This document shows, in pieces, positions 34,571-44,343 of a DNA stretch of 64,000 bases (the first letter of the stretch is position 1; each line of letters begins with the position of its first letter). The DNA is from Arthrobacter pigmenti (lineage in GTDB: Bacteria > Actinomycetota > Actinomycetes > Actinomycetales > Micrococcaceae). Under the pieces are notes generated by a model. That model searched no databases, had not been told where the DNA came from, and saw only the letters and a list, made by a program, of their open reading frames with translations. The stretch lies in contig NZ_JAATJL010000001.1 in assembly GCF_011927905.1 (NCBI RefSeq), positions 124,001-188,000 on the forward strand, in the 5' to 3' direction. The position numbers were made by a program, and so were the translations under genes.

Positions 34571-35497
34571 TCAAAGCCCGAACTGTGGATCGGGCGTCAG
34601 TTGTTCCAAGTACTTCTTCAACTGTGCACGCAGTTGCTGGGATTCAGCCGAGAATGCGCGCTGTGCCCGCACATAGTCCACCTTCCCCGCCGCGGTTTCG
34701 ATGGGAATCGGCGGATAACCCCACTCCTGGAGATCGTACGGAGATGCTCGCATGTCCATGGCCCGGATCCGCCAGGAGAGTTCGAAGCAATCCATGACGA
34801 GTTCGCTGGGCAACGCCGGCGTGAGCTTGTAGGCCCACTTGTAAAGATCCATGTTGGCGTGGAGGCAGCCGGGTTGCTCCAGATCGCGCTGGCTTTCGCG
34901 GGTGGGCTGAAGTTCATTGAGCGGCGCAGCCTGGGGTGCATAGAACCGGAAGGCGTCGAAGTGAGTGCATTTGATCCTGTTCTCCTCGACCACCTGGTCC
35001 GTTCCACGGGCACCAAGGCGCAGGTTCAGGTACTCGTGCCGCACCGGGTTCTGCTCCGAGCGGTAGGCCATGGCCCACTCGTGCAGCCCGAAGCAGCCGA
35101 ACTGTGCCGGGCGGGCCGCGGTGCGGGAAATGATGATGTCCGCGAACTGCACGGCCTCTACCCGCGCTTCAAGGAAAGCGGCGTGATTGAGCATGACGGC
35201 GCCGTCGTCGTCGATCAACAGGCTTTCTTTTTCCCTGGCGGTGAGCGCGCGGTAGAACTTCCAGTCCGCGCGCTCAAGGGCAGCGGGCCCGGTCAGGACG
35301 GTGTGGGCGCCGGGATGCCACCGCAGAAGCTGCGCCGGTTTCTGGGTGTAGTAGGTGAACAGGAAATCCTCGACCGGGTGCCTGCGCTGCTCAGCGCGTC
35401 TGCGCAGGTAGGGCTCGGTGTAGGTGCGAACGCGCTCAGCGTAGGCCCGGGCGCGCGGCTCCCACTGGTCCTGAGTGAGTACGAGAGGGGAAGGCAC
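34571..35497 (-). CDS. conserved protein annotated in relatives as 3-methyladenine DNA glycosylase
   Basis: A 308-residue soluble protein starting TQDQWEPRARAYAERVRTYT. Its features are HPVEDFLFTYYTQKPAQLLR, GCFGLHEWAMAYR, IKCTHFDAFRFYAPQAAP and LVMDCFELSWRIRAMDMRAS. Actinobacterial proteins of this pattern are commonly labelled 3-methyladenine DNA glycosylase, but I see no helix-hairpin-helix or classic AlkA/Tag active site. The label is from memory of annotation, not from motifs. The GTG at 35495-35497 has GATAAT 5 nt upstream, so the mRNA is likely leaderless. The next gene (SSI lipoprotein) follows after 55 bp. Confidence 0.6.
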   Translation of the reverse strand: MPSPLVLTQDQWEPRARAYAERVRTYTEPYLRRRAEQRRHPVEDFLFTYYTQKPAQLLRWHPGAHTVLTGPAALERADWKFYRALTAREKESLLIDDDGAVMLNHAAFLEARVEAVQFADIIISRTAARPAQFGCFGLHEWAMAYRSEQNPVRHEYLNLRLGARGTDQVVEENRIKCTHFDAFRFYAPQAAPLNELQPTRESQRDLEQPGCLHANMDLYKWAYKLTPALPSELVMDCFELSWRIRAMDMRASPYDLQEWGYPPIPIETAAGKVDYVRAQRAFSAESQQLRAQLKKYLEQLTPDPQFGL

Positions 35498-35562
35498 GCT
35501 CCATTATCTCCTGCGCCTATCGAGCCTGCTTTTCATACCAGACTCGCACGAAGATGTTAATG

Positions 35563-35572
35563 AACGATCGTT
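35563..35572. promoter_or_regulatory. AACGATCGTT palindrome upstream of the subtilase
   Basis: A perfect 10-bp palindrome within an AT-rich stretch (flanks TTAATG and ATAAG), 191 bp before the subtilase start and 66 bp upstream of the divergent glycosylase-like gene. The form is typical of TetR-family operators. No TetR gene is in this window, so the regulator is unknown. Confidence 0.4.
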
Positions 35573-35762
35573 ATAAGAACTCTTTTTTGCGCGAGAACCC
35601 GGTTAAAGGGCAGGTGGCGCCAAGCTCGGTCGATTAGTGGTCGGCGACGCGGGGTAGCCTATTCGAGGCTCGGTTGTGATTCAGGGCACAACACCCAAGT
35701 GCACTGGGCTACTTTCAGATCGGTTCATCCGATCGCGTTTTCCGATGAAAGGTAATCAAAGC

Positions 35763-38700
35763 GTGAAAGCCCCCCATCATAAGACTCCGCGGGCAGGTGG
35801 TCTGCGCAGAGCTACAGCTCTTGCCGTCGGCCTTCCGTTGGTGCTCGGTTCCATGGCAGCGACACCGTCCGTCGCTGCTCCCACCGGTCCTGCCGCCCAG
35901 CAGATTCAGCCGGTCAAGAAGATCAACCCGAAGGACTACCCCGACGGCCGTTACATTGTTGTGCTCAACGAAGAGCCCGCAGCAACGTACGACGGCGGCG
36001 TAGCCGGCATTGAAGCCACCAAGCCTGAAGAGGGCGAGAAGCTCAGCGCCGAGGACCCGAACGTCCAGAAGTACCAGAAGCACCTTGAGAAGCAGCAGAA
36101 AGCTGTGGCCGCCGAGGAAGATGTGGACATCAACCGCACCTACACGGCAGCCATCAACGGCTTCAGCGCTGAGCTGAGCACGGAGCAGGCTGTTGAGCTG
36201 GCCAAGGACTCGGACGTCCTCATGGTGGCCAAGGATGTTGAGCATGCTCCCGATGACTACTCCAGCATGGACTTCCTGAACCTCACCGGTAAGAAGGGCG
36301 CCTGGAAGACCCAGTTCGGCGGAGTCAAGAACGCCGGAGCAGGCACCGTAGTCGGTGTCATCGACACCGGCTACACCCCCGACAATCCGTTCTTCGAGGG
36401 CAAGAAGGTCAAGCCGCTCAAGGGCAAGCAGAAGCCCAAGGTCGGTGAGCCGTACCTGAATGAAGACGGCAACATCGCCATGCTGAAGGCCGACGGCGAA
36501 ACCTTCGTCGGCGAATGCCAGGCAGGCGAAGGCTTCACCGGCGAGGAGTGCAACTCGAAGGTGCTTGCCGCACAGTACTTCGCTGATGACTTCGTGCGCT
36601 TCATTCCTGAAGAGAATCGGGCTGAAGAGGAGCTCCTCTCACCGATCGACGTCGACAGCCACGGCACCCACACCGCCAGCACCGCCGCCGGCAATGACAA
36701 GGTGACCCAGGTTGTTGACGGCCGCGACTTCGGCAAGTCCTCCGGTGTTGCTCCGGCAGCCAAGCTCTCCATCTACAAGACCTGCTGGGCCGACGATGAT
36801 CCCAACACCGGCGGTTGCTATTCCTCGGCTGCCATCGCCGCAATCAACCAGGCAATCCTGGACGGCGTGGACGTGCTGAACTACTCCATCTCGGGCAGCA
36901 CCACAACCACCACCGATCCCGTCTCGCTCGCGTTCCTTTCCGCGGCGTCGGCAGGCATCTTCGTGGCTGCTTCGGCAGGTAACTCCGGGCCCACCGCAAG
37001 CACGGTCAACCACGGCGGTCCCTGGGTAACCACTGTTGCTGCCAGTACATTCAGCCACGCACTTCAGGGCACCGCTGAGTTCTCCGACGGAACCGAGTTC
37101 CGTGGCGCGAGCATCATGAACGCCGGAGTTCCGGCCAGCCCCGTGATCCTGGCTGCGGACGCTGCAGCAGCAGGTGCCGTTGACCCGGCCCTGTGTGCTC
37201 CGGATTCACTCGATTCCGCACTCGTGAGCGGCAAGGTTGTTGTCTGTGACCGCGGCGTCTACGATCGCGTTGCCAAATCGGCTGAGGTCGCCCGTGCGGG
37301 TGGCGTCGGCATGATCCTGGTCAACCTGGTGGATTCCTCCATGGATACCGACAAGCACTCCGTCCCCACCGTGCACGTGAACGCTCCGCAGAGCCTCGAG
37401 CTCAAGGAGAAGGTTGCTGCCAACCCGGACATCACCGTTGCACTGGTTCCTGAGGACACCACCGGCGACCCGCTGCCCCCGGTTCCGCAGATCGCAGGGT
37501 TCTCCTCGCGCGGTCCGTTGCTGGCTACCGGCTCGGATCTTCTCAAGCCGGACATCGCCGCTCCGGGCGTTGCAGTGCTTGCCGGTGTTTCCCCGATCGG
37601 GACCGGCGGAGACGAGTTCGGATTCCTTTCCGGAACCTCCATGGCTTCGCCGCACATCGCCGGTGTTGGTGCCCTGATCCTGGCCGAAAAGCCGGATTGG
37701 TCGCCCGCAGCGGTCAAGTCGGCGATGATGACCACCGCGGACCCGGTCAAGAACGCTGAGGGCGGCGTTGACGGCGACGTCTTCGCAACCGGTGCAGGCC
37801 AGGTTGATCCGACCAGCGTGTTGAACCCGGGTCTGATTTACGACGCCGATGCCCGCGACTACCTTGAGTTCGTTCAGGGAACCGGTCTCGACGTTGGAAT
37901 CGACGGCCTTGAGGGCGTCGATGCGAAGAACTTCAACGTAGGTTCCTTCGCAATCGGAAGCCTTACGGGTAAGACGACTGTTACCCGTACGGTTACAGCG
38001 CTCACGCCTGGCCTGTATAGCGCCAGCGCCAACGTGCCGGGCATGAACGTCACCGTCACGCCGTCGATCCTGAACTTCAGCGCTCCCGGTGAGACCCGCA
38101 CCTTCGAGGTGACCTTCGAGCACGCCGGCGCTCCGCTGGGCGAGTTCACCAAGGGTTCGCTGGTGTGGGAGGGACAGAACAAGGTTGTTGCTTCCCCGAT
38201 CGCGGTTCGCCCGCAGTCGGTTGTTGCTCCGTCCGAGGTTGCGTTCTCTTCCAACGGTCCTGACGGCAGCGGCGCAATAGAGGTCACTTCCGGAACCAAC
38301 TCTCCTGTGAACATGACCCTGGAGGGTCTGTCCAAGGCGAGCAGTGAGGACCTCTCGCTGGTTCCCGGTCCTGTGGCTGTAGCCAACAACGCGTCGAACT
38401 TCCTCACCGAGGTAGAGGTTCCCGAGGGAACGCCGTTCGCAAAGATGTCGGTGCTTTCAGCCGATGACACTGCGGACTTCGACCTGTTCGTGTTCGACCC
38501 CAACGGACGGCTCACCCAGGTGGCAACCGCCGCGGCAAGCGAGACCCTGACCCTGAATGACCCGATCCCGGGTAAGTACACGGTTGTGGTCAACCTCTAC
38601 GCCAGCACTGACGGACGGGCAACCGCTGCAACGTTCGATGCAGCGATCCTCGGTGCCGATGAAGGTAACGCGACACTGACTCCGAACCCGCTGGAGCTTC

Positions 38701-38918
38701 CGAACGGTGAAACGGGCGAAGTAACGCTGAACTGGACCGGCCTCGAGCCCGGCTCCTACGTTGGCCGGATCACCTACGAGGGCTCCACCTCCGTCACCTT
38801 CGTCTCTGTTGTGGTGAGCGGTTCCGGTACGCCGGAGCTGACCCTGCCGCAGATCAACGGAGCGGACAAACTGCCGACCGGCCCGCGTGAGGAAACCACG
38901 CCGACCATCGGCAAGTAG
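35763..38918 (+). CDS. large secreted subtilase (S8 family serine peptidase)
   Basis: A 1051-residue exoprotease. It has a Sec signal peptide (about 1-38, ALAVGLPLVLGSMAATPSVA) and an inhibitor I9 propeptide (DGRYIVVLNEEPAATYDGG to VLMVAKDVEHAPDD). The S8 catalytic domain holds the triad Asp201 (VVGVIDTGYTP), His300 (VDSHGTHTASTAAG) and Ser626 (LSGTSMASPHIAG), and the oxyanion Asn in AASAGNSGP. A PA domain is inserted before the Ser. Fibronectin-III-like C-terminal domains cover about 720-1030. The GTG at 35763 has AAAGG 11 nt upstream; an ATG at 35745 is possible. No sortase or SLH anchor is seen, so it is probably released. Confidence 0.93.
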   Translation: MKAPHHKTPRAGGLRRATALAVGLPLVLGSMAATPSVAAPTGPAAQQIQPVKKINPKDYPDGRYIVVLNEEPAATYDGGVAGIEATKPEEGEKLSAEDPNVQKYQKHLEKQQKAVAAEEDVDINRTYTAAINGFSAELSTEQAVELAKDSDVLMVAKDVEHAPDDYSSMDFLNLTGKKGAWKTQFGGVKNAGAGTVVGVIDTGYTPDNPFFEGKKVKPLKGKQKPKVGEPYLNEDGNIAMLKADGETFVGECQAGEGFTGEECNSKVLAAQYFADDFVRFIPEENRAEEELLSPIDVDSHGTHTASTAAGNDKVTQVVDGRDFGKSSGVAPAAKLSIYKTCWADDDPNTGGCYSSAAIAAINQAILDGVDVLNYSISGSTTTTTDPVSLAFLSAASAGIFVAASAGNSGPTASTVNHGGPWVTTVAASTFSHALQGTAEFSDGTEFRGASIMNAGVPASPVILAADAAAAGAVDPALCAPDSLDSALVSGKVVVCDRGVYDRVAKSAEVARAGGVGMILVNLVDSSMDTDKHSVPTVHVNAPQSLELKEKVAANPDITVALVPEDTTGDPLPPVPQIAGFSSRGPLLATGSDLLKPDIAAPGVAVLAGVSPIGTGGDEFGFLSGTSMASPHIAGVGALILAEKPDWSPAAVKSAMMTTADPVKNAEGGVDGDVFATGAGQVDPTSVLNPGLIYDADARDYLEFVQGTGLDVGIDGLEGVDAKNFNVGSFAIGSLTGKTTVTRTVTALTPGLYSASANVPGMNVTVTPSILNFSAPGETRTFEVTFEHAGAPLGEFTKGSLVWEGQNKVVASPIAVRPQSVVAPSEVAFSSNGPDGSGAIEVTSGTNSPVNMTLEGLSKASSEDLSLVPGPVAVANNASNFLTEVEVPEGTPFAKMSVLSADDTADFDLFVFDPNGRLTQVATAAASETLTLNDPIPGKYTVVVNLYASTDGRATAATFDAAILGADEGNATLTPNPLELPNGETGEVTLNWTGLEPGSYVGRITYEGSTSVTFVSVVVSGSGTPELTLPQINGADKLPTGPREETTPTIGK

Positions 38919-38923
38919 TACCC

Positions 38924-39021
38924 GCGGGACGGCCGCCGACTGAATGGTCGCCGGACGTCCCGCACATCACTCGCACCAGGGAAATGCCCCCGCCACCCAT
39001 ACCGGGTTGTGGGGGCATTTC
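38924..39021 (+). terminator. two hairpins after the subtilase
   Basis: GCGGGACG (38924-38931) pairs with CGTCCCGC (38956-38963), starting 5 nt after the stop codon. A second hairpin has GAAATGCCCCC (38981-38991) and its complement (39011-39021). Both have long loops. Together they probably end the subtilase transcript. Confidence 0.65.
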
Positions 39022-39124
39022 GCGTTGTGAACCTAACCCGCCATTGAGGTGGAGCTTTTTGCCGCCGGCGGACTTAAAATTGGGGTACTCGAGCGGCCAA
39101 GACCTAGCGAAGAAGGCGATACCC

Positions 39125-39403
39125 ATGGCTGAGAGAACCCGGCGCCGCAGGTTCAGGAACCCCGCGAGCATCTTCCTTGGACCTGCAGACCGCAACGATC
39201 CTGACGAGCCTGTCCTTCACCGGCATGATGAATTCGAAACTGCATCAGAAACTGAACTCGCGGAACTGGACATCGAGACGGACTCCGACGGACACCACTA
39301 TGCGGTCCGCAGGCATCCGGACCATCCGACAGAGAAGCGGACGGATCCGGTCCAGAAGTACACCGACTACCTCAAGCGGCCGGTGCTCCACACGGAGGAC
39401 TAA
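39125..39403 (+). CDS. small hypothetical acidic protein, 92 aa
   Basis: A 92-residue protein with a basic start (AERTRRRRFRNPASIFLGPA), an acidic middle (FETASETELAELDIETDSDG) and a His/Lys-rich end. No signal peptide or membrane helix is present. GAAGAAGG lies about 8 nt before the ATG at 39125. It is convergent with lysC. Family unknown; the bipartite charge suggests an unstructured or nucleic-acid-associated protein. Confidence 0.6.
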   Translation: MAERTRRRRFRNPASIFLGPADRNDPDEPVLHRHDEFETASETELAELDIETDSDGHHYAVRRHPDHPTEKRTDPVQKYTDYLKRPVLHTED

Positions 39404-39426
39404 CGGCCGCTTAGGACTAGCGGCCG
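39404..39426. terminator. short hairpin between convergent genes
   Basis: CGGCCGC (39404-39410) and GCGGCCG (39420-39426) form a 7-bp stem with a 9-nt loop, starting directly after the stop of the 92-residue gene and 13 bp before the lysC stop. Confidence 0.5.
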
Positions 39427-39438
39427 AGCCTCTAAACC

Positions 39439-40725
39439 CTAGCGCCCGGTGCCTGCGTAGACCGTTGCTACGGCGTCGCCGTCGAGTTCGAATGCCGCAT
39501 GCACCGCACGCACAGCGGTGTCGAGCAGATCGGCGCTGGTGACCACTGAAATACGGATCTCGGAGGTGGAAATCATGTCGATGTTCACGCCGGCGTCGGA
39601 CAGAGCCCGGAAGAACTTGTAGGACACACCGGGGTTCGAACGCATGCCGGCCCCAATGAGGGAAAGCTTGCCGATCTGCTCGTCGTACTCGATGCCCTCG
39701 TACCCGACGTTCCGCTGCGCAGCCTTGAGTGCGGCGAGTGCGTCTGCGCCCTCCACGATCGGGAGGGTGAACGAGATGTCCGTGTGGCCGGACCCGTGGG
39801 TGGACACGTTCTGGACGATCATGTCGATGTTCGAGTGCGCACCGGCCACGATGCCGAAGATCTCCGCAGCCTTGCCGGGGATGTCCGGCACGCCGACAAC
39901 GGTGACCTTGGCTTCGGAGCGGTCATGGGCAACACCGGAGATGATGGGCTGTTCCAAGGGTTCTCCCTCTTGAATCTTGATGGTGTCATCGGGGCTGGGT
40001 AGAACCCAGGTGCCCTCGAGCTGGCTGAAGGATGAGCGGACGTGCAGCGACACACCGAAGCGGCGGGCGTACTCAACGCAGCGCAGATGCAGGATCTTCG
40101 CTCCGGAGGCAGCCATTTCCAGCATTTCCTCGCTGGAGATTGTCGAGATCTTCTTCGCCGTGGGCACAACCCGTGGGTCAGCCGTGTACACGCCGTCGAC
40201 GTCGGTATAAATCTCACACACGTCCGCGTTGAGCGCCGCAGCGAGCGCCACCGCTGTGGTGTCGGAGCCGCCGCGACCCAGCGTGGTGATGTCGTTGCTG
40301 TCCTGGCTCATGCCCTGGAAACCGGCAACAATCGCGATGTCGCCGCGCTCAATGGACGTTTTGATCCGGTGCGGGGAGACCGCGATGATGCGGGCCTTGC
40401 CGTGGATGGCATCGGTGATCATACCGGCCTGGCTGCCGGTGAAGGACTGGGCGCTGGAACCTGCCTCATGGATGGCCATCGCCAGAAGAGCCATGGAGAT
40501 GCGTTCACCGGCGCTGAGCAGCATGTCCATCTCACGGGGGGTGGAAGCGCTGCTGACCTGCGCCGCGAGATCAAGCAGTTCATCCGTGCTGTCACCCATG
40601 GCCGAGACGACGACGACAACCTCGTTGCCCGCAGCCTGCGTCTCTACTACGCGCTTCGCGACGCGTTTGATGCCCTCGGCATCGGCCACGGAGGAGCCAC
40701 CGAACTTCTGAACAATTAAGGCCAT
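39439..40725 (-). CDS. lysC: aspartate kinase
   Basis: A 428-residue aspartokinase, first enzyme of lysine, threonine and methionine synthesis. The N-terminal kinase motif is [20 protein letters not shown], with [20 protein letters not shown] and the Asp-binding [15 protein letters not shown]. Two C-terminal ACT domains carry [20 protein letters not shown] and [20 protein letters not shown], which mediate feedback inhibition. The ATG at 40723-40725 fits the conserved N-terminus. The usual partner asd is not directly downstream here; the downstream neighbour is convergent. Confidence 0.96.
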   Translation of the reverse strand: MALIVQKFGGSSVADAEGIKRVAKRVVETQAAGNEVVVVVSAMGDSTDELLDLAAQVSSASTPREMDMLLSAGERISMALLAMAIHEAGSSAQSFTGSQAGMITDAIHGKARIIAVSPHRIKTSIERGDIAIVAGFQGMSQDSNDITTLGRGGSDTTAVALAAALNADVCEIYTDVDGVYTADPRVVPTAKKISTISSEEMLEMAASGAKILHLRCVEYARRFGVSLHVRSSFSQLEGTWVLPSPDDTIKIQEGEPLEQPIISGVAHDRSEAKVTVVGVPDIPGKAAEIFGIVAGAHSNIDMIVQNVSTHGSGHTDISFTLPIVEGADALAALKAAQRNVGYEGIEYDEQIGKLSLIGAGMRSNPGVSYKFFRALSDAGVNIDMISTSEIRISVVTSADLLDTAVRAVHAAFELDGDAVATVYAGTGR

Positions 40726-40921
40726 GCGCACGCTCGCAGAAACTTGAAAAACAATCTCCGGCGGCATCCTTGGCGCCCGAAACAGGTTCATGGAATGGGA
40801 CACTGTACGGCGGTAGCCGCACGGAACAGTTTAACCGTTCCGTATCAACCCGCCGAATTGTGCGTCGAATTGTGCAGTGTTCCAGCGGGAGTTTACTCGA
40901 GTCACTTGCTAGGGTCAGTCT

Positions 40922-41854
40922 ATGACCAATGGGTATGGGGGAATCATTGCCAAAGGTATTCAAAGGAGTTTCGGCTCCGTTGCGGCTGTCCGCAACATCG
41001 ATTTCGAGGCGCCGCCCGGTGAGGTGACGGCGCTCATCGGGCCAAACGGTTCGGGTAAAACAACGCTCCTTCTGATGCTCGCTTCACTGCTGGCGCCCGA
41101 CGCCGGCACACTCACGGTGGGCGGCGTTGATCCGCTTGAGGACGCCGCGAGCGTCCGTCGCCGGGTGGGCTGGATGCCCGACACACTCGGCGTGTGGGAA
41201 ACGCTGAAGGCGCGCGAGATCCTGACAACAGTCGGTGCCCTCTACGGCATGACGACGACGGCGGCGAGCCACCGGGCCGCTGAATTGCTCGCTGAGGTGC
41301 GGCTCACCGAATATGCGGATGCTCCCGCCAGGGTTCTTTCGCGTGGCCAGCAGCAACGGCTCAGTCTGGCCCGGGCGCTTATCCACGATCCTGAAGTCCT
41401 CCTCCTCGATGAGCCGGCATCCGGACTGGATCCCGGCTCACGGGTGGAGTTGCGCATCATGCTCAGACGCCTGGCGGGCGAAGGCAAGACGGTGGTTGTT
41501 TCCAGCCACGTCCTGTCCGAACTGGATGAGATTGCCGACCGCGCGGTGTTCGTGAACCGCGGGGAGTCGGTGAAGAACCAGACGCTGGATGAAGCCGGCA
41601 CCCAAGTTCGCCGGTATTGCATACAGGCCGAGCCCATGGGACCACTGGCCGACGCCCTGACCAGCCACGGTGTGACTTTCGAGGCGCGGGGAGATTCACG
41701 GCGCGCTGAGTATCAGGTGCTCCTCAGCAGCACCGAGCAGGCGGCGTGGCTGCTTCGCACCCTGGTGATGGCCGACGTCGTCGTCACCGCCTTTGCGCCC
41801 GCTGGCGGCGCCCTCGAAGAGACTTACATGAGCCTGGAAACGGAACGGCAATGA
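40922..41854 (+). CDS. ABC transporter ATP-binding protein
   Basis: A 310-residue ABC ATPase. The Walker A motif is LIGPNGSGKTTLLLML, the signature LSRGQQQRLSLARAL (SRGQQ for the usual LSGGQ), Walker B VLLLDEPASGLDPGSR and the switch His in VVSSHVLSEL. A C-terminal extension of about 80 residues follows, as in ABC-2 exporters. TAGGGT (40910-40915) ends 6 nt before the ATG, so the mRNA is leaderless. The permease gene overlaps its stop. Confidence 0.94.
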   Translation: MTNGYGGIIAKGIQRSFGSVAAVRNIDFEAPPGEVTALIGPNGSGKTTLLLMLASLLAPDAGTLTVGGVDPLEDAASVRRRVGWMPDTLGVWETLKAREILTTVGALYGMTTTAASHRAAELLAEVRLTEYADAPARVLSRGQQQRLSLARALIHDPEVLLLDEPASGLDPGSRVELRIMLRRLAGEGKTVVVSSHVLSELDEIADRAVFVNRGESVKNQTLDEAGTQVRRYCIQAEPMGPLADALTSHGVTFEARGDSRRAEYQVLLSSTEQAAWLLRTLVMADVVVTAFAPAGGALEETYMSLETERQ

Positions 41855-42978
41855 GCACACAAACTGTAGAGGAGACGCGCGCCGGGTCACTCGGCTACGC
41901 AGCAGGGATTCGCACGGTCTTCGGTCTTGAGATGCGGCAGCGGCTGCGCGGCCGCGCCTGGTACATCATGCTGCTGGTGTGGTTTGTGGTCATCGGGCTG
42001 GTTTTCATGCTCGCAGCGTTGACCATCTCCGCGTCTACCCCGAATGGCAGCGGACCGGTCCTGTTCGAGATGATTGTCGGGTTTGTGCTGTTCTTCGGCC
42101 TGCTGCTTGCGCCCGGCCTGTCAGCGAACGCAATCAACGGCGACCGCGCTGCAGGAACACTGGCGATCCTGCAGGTAACCCTCCTGACACCGGGACAAAT
42201 CCTGTGGGGTAAATGGCTTGCCTCGTGGGTGGCGTCCCTGGGCTTCCTTGTACTCAGTACGCCGTTCATCTTCTGGGCTCTCGCGCTGGGCGGGGTCAAT
42301 CCCGTTGAAGCGTTTGTCTCCCTGATCATGCTGGCGATCGAGCTCGGCCTGGTCTGCGCGCTCGGCGTAGGGATCTCCGCACTGGCCGGGCGGCCGCTGT
42401 TCTCGATCGTCGCGACATACATGATGGTCGCGCTGCTGGGGCTGGGGACGCTGATTGCGTTCGGGTTGAGCTACTCCCTTGTGGAGGAGAAGAACGTTCA
42501 GGTCACGCAGTCCTTCCCCGACTACAGCAGTCAAACCTTCGATAGTAATGGCTTCCCGGTCCAGGAGGAGCTGAATTGCATAACCGAGGAAGTGACAACC
42601 AGCGTCTGGCACTCCCAACGAATCGCCTGGCTGCTTGCCGCCAACCCCTTTGTGCTTGTGGCAGACGCAGTCCCGTACGACAGGGAATCCGATGAGCCGG
42701 AAACCGGTGGGTTCGCCCCTACTTACCGTATGCCCGGTGTCATGGAAAGCATCAGTCAGCAGGTCCGTCTCGCGCAGGCAGGTCCGGACTACAACGTGAC
42801 CTGTGAGGAGTCGCAGTTCTTCGGCGGCTCAGGCAGGGATATCGAGAGCGAGCCCTTCCCGATCTGGCCGCTCGGCCTCGCCCTGCAGGGCGCACTCGCA
42901 GGCGGGCTTCTCTACCTTGGCCGCCGGAAGCTCGTAACCCCGGTGCGACGGCTCGCGCAGGGTACCCGAATCGCGTAG
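41851..42978 (+). CDS. ABC-2 type transporter permease
   Basis: A 375-residue membrane protein. The start overlaps the ATPase stop (ATGA). The N-terminal cytosolic part (TVFGLEMRQRLRGRAWYIML) leads into the first helix. About six helices are visible (residues about 35-55, 75-95, 125-150, 155-180, 190-215 and one at about 345-360), with a large loop of about 125 residues between the last two containing two Cys (NCITEE, NVTCEE). It forms an exporter with the ATPase. The substrate is unknown. Confidence 0.9.
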   Translation: MSTQTVEETRAGSLGYAAGIRTVFGLEMRQRLRGRAWYIMLLVWFVVIGLVFMLAALTISASTPNGSGPVLFEMIVGFVLFFGLLLAPGLSANAINGDRAAGTLAILQVTLLTPGQILWGKWLASWVASLGFLVLSTPFIFWALALGGVNPVEAFVSLIMLAIELGLVCALGVGISALAGRPLFSIVATYMMVALLGLGTLIAFGLSYSLVEEKNVQVTQSFPDYSSQTFDSNGFPVQEELNCITEEVTTSVWHSQRIAWLLAANPFVLVADAVPYDRESDEPETGGFAPTYRMPGVMESISQQVRLAQAGPDYNVTCEESQFFGGSGRDIESEPFPIWPLGLALQGALAGGLLYLGRRKLVTPVRRLAQGTRIA

Positions 42979-42979
42979 G

Positions 42980-43705
42980 TCAGGATTCCGGCTGGACGAT
43001 GACTTCCCACTGGCCGAACAGCGTGAGTCCTGACGCGATAGCCAACCGTGCTGACGCCTCGTTCTCGCGTTGGCAGCGGTACTGGGTTTCGTATCCCAAT
43101 CGGCGTGCCTGTCGACTGATTGCGCGCACGACGTCGCGGCCGTAACCCCTGCCGCGAAAGGCCGGGAGGGTAAGTACGCCGAGGTCCGCCAGCCGCGATC
43201 CGTCCCACGGGTACATGCTCGTTGCGCTCACCAGATCGCCATTCGCGAAAGCCCCGAAGACCATCCAGTGGTCGAGTTCGACGAAGGCTTCATCCTTGTC
43301 CGGGCCAGGAGCGTTCGATTGGAACCGGGTGAACGTGGCTTCATCCGCAGAACTCAGTTGCCGTACTTGCGGTGGATCCGGCTCCTCCAGCAAGTCGTTC
43401 AGGGCGGAGATTGGGAAGTGGAAGTAGAGGTCAGGGCTGTGAAGCAGAATTCCTGCCGAGGCCAGTGCGTTCCTGAACATCTCTTCGGGGACTGATGGTC
43501 CTGAAAGGTGTAGGCCGGCCAGTACTTCGGGCGTAACTGCGGCAGTGGCGCTTCCATCCGGCATCCTGAGCACCATTACACGCAGCTTGTCGCTGAGGTC
43601 AGGATTGACGATAACGCTGAAGCCGCCGTCGTCGTACTGTATGTTCTCCCGCGGGAAACGCGACTGCCAGAAGTCGATGACGGGCTGCGGATAGTCGGGC
43701 GTCAT
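42980..43705 (-). CDS. GNAT family N-acetyltransferase
   Basis: A 241-residue protein. The N-terminal half (1-125) is unrelated to the acetyltransferase core. The C-terminal half has LADLGVLTLPAFRGRGYGRD, the acetyl-CoA site, and YRCQRENEASARLAIASGLT. Such two-part GNATs are common in actinobacteria and their substrates are unknown. It starts at the last base of recR, so it is probably cotranscribed with recR. Confidence 0.87.
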   Translation of the reverse strand: MTPDYPQPVIDFWQSRFPRENIQYDDGGFSVIVNPDLSDKLRVMVLRMPDGSATAAVTPEVLAGLHLSGPSVPEEMFRNALASAGILLHSPDLYFHFPISALNDLLEEPDPPQVRQLSSADEATFTRFQSNAPGPDKDEAFVELDHWMVFGAFANGDLVSATSMYPWDGSRLADLGVLTLPAFRGRGYGRDVVRAISRQARRLGYETQYRCQRENEASARLAIASGLTLFGQWEVIVQPES

Positions 43706-44301
43706 CAGGAAACGGTGCGTCGGCCCTCGAAGGCGCGGCCGAGGGTGATCTCATCGGCGTATTCGAGGTCGCCGCCCACGGGCAGGCCCGATGCCAGGCG
43801 GGTGACCTTGATGCCGATCGTCTTCAGCATGCGGACCAGGTACGTTGCCGTTGCCTCACCTTCGAGGTTGGGGTCGGTGGCAATGATGATCTCCTGGACC
43901 TCATCATCGGAGAGCCGGCTCAACAGTTCGCGGATGCGCAGCTGGTCGGGCCCGATTCCGGCGATGGGATTGATGGAGCCTCCGAGCACGTGGTACTTCC
44001 CGCGAAAGGACCGGGTGCGCTCGACGGCGATGACGTCCTTCGACTCCTCGACCACACAGATGGCTGTCGGGTCCCGGCGGGGGTCACGGCAGATTCCACA
44101 GGTTTCCTGCTCGGCCACGTTCCCGCAGATGGTGCAGAACTTCACCCGCTCCTTGACCGTCACGATGGAGTTGACGAGCCGTTTCATATCTTCGCCGTCC
44201 GCCTCCAGGATGTGGAAGGCGATGCGTTGGGCGGATTTCGGCCCTACACCGGGCAAACGCCCCAGCTCGTCGATGAGCTCCTGAACTGCGCCTTCGTACA
44301 C
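43705..44301 (-). CDS. recR: recombination mediator protein RecR
   Basis: A 198-residue RecR, which with RecO loads RecA at gaps. The N-terminal HhH is [20 protein letters not shown], the C4 zinc finger is [20 protein letters not shown], and the Toprim domain has [16 protein letters not shown] and [20 protein letters not shown]. The GTG start is at 44299-44301. It lies 42 bp after dnaX; the ybaB/ebfC gene often found between dnaX and recR is absent here. Confidence 0.96.
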   Translation of the reverse strand: MYEGAVQELIDELGRLPGVGPKSAQRIAFHILEADGEDMKRLVNSIVTVKERVKFCTICGNVAEQETCGICRDPRRDPTAICVVEESKDVIAVERTRSFRGKYHVLGGSINPIAGIGPDQLRIRELLSRLSDDEVQEIIIATDPNLEGEATATYLVRMLKTIGIKVTRLASGLPVGGDLEYADEITLGRAFEGRRTVS

Positions 44302-44343
44302 GGGTCTCTCTTAGCTGTTGGCGGTACTGGACTTCGACGGCGC

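Noticed and set aside
33926..35560. A 544-codon open frame on the + strand across the lipoprotein and glycosylase-like genes
   Set aside because: It spans two real minus-strand genes and their spacer, which is typical of a high-GC shadow frame.
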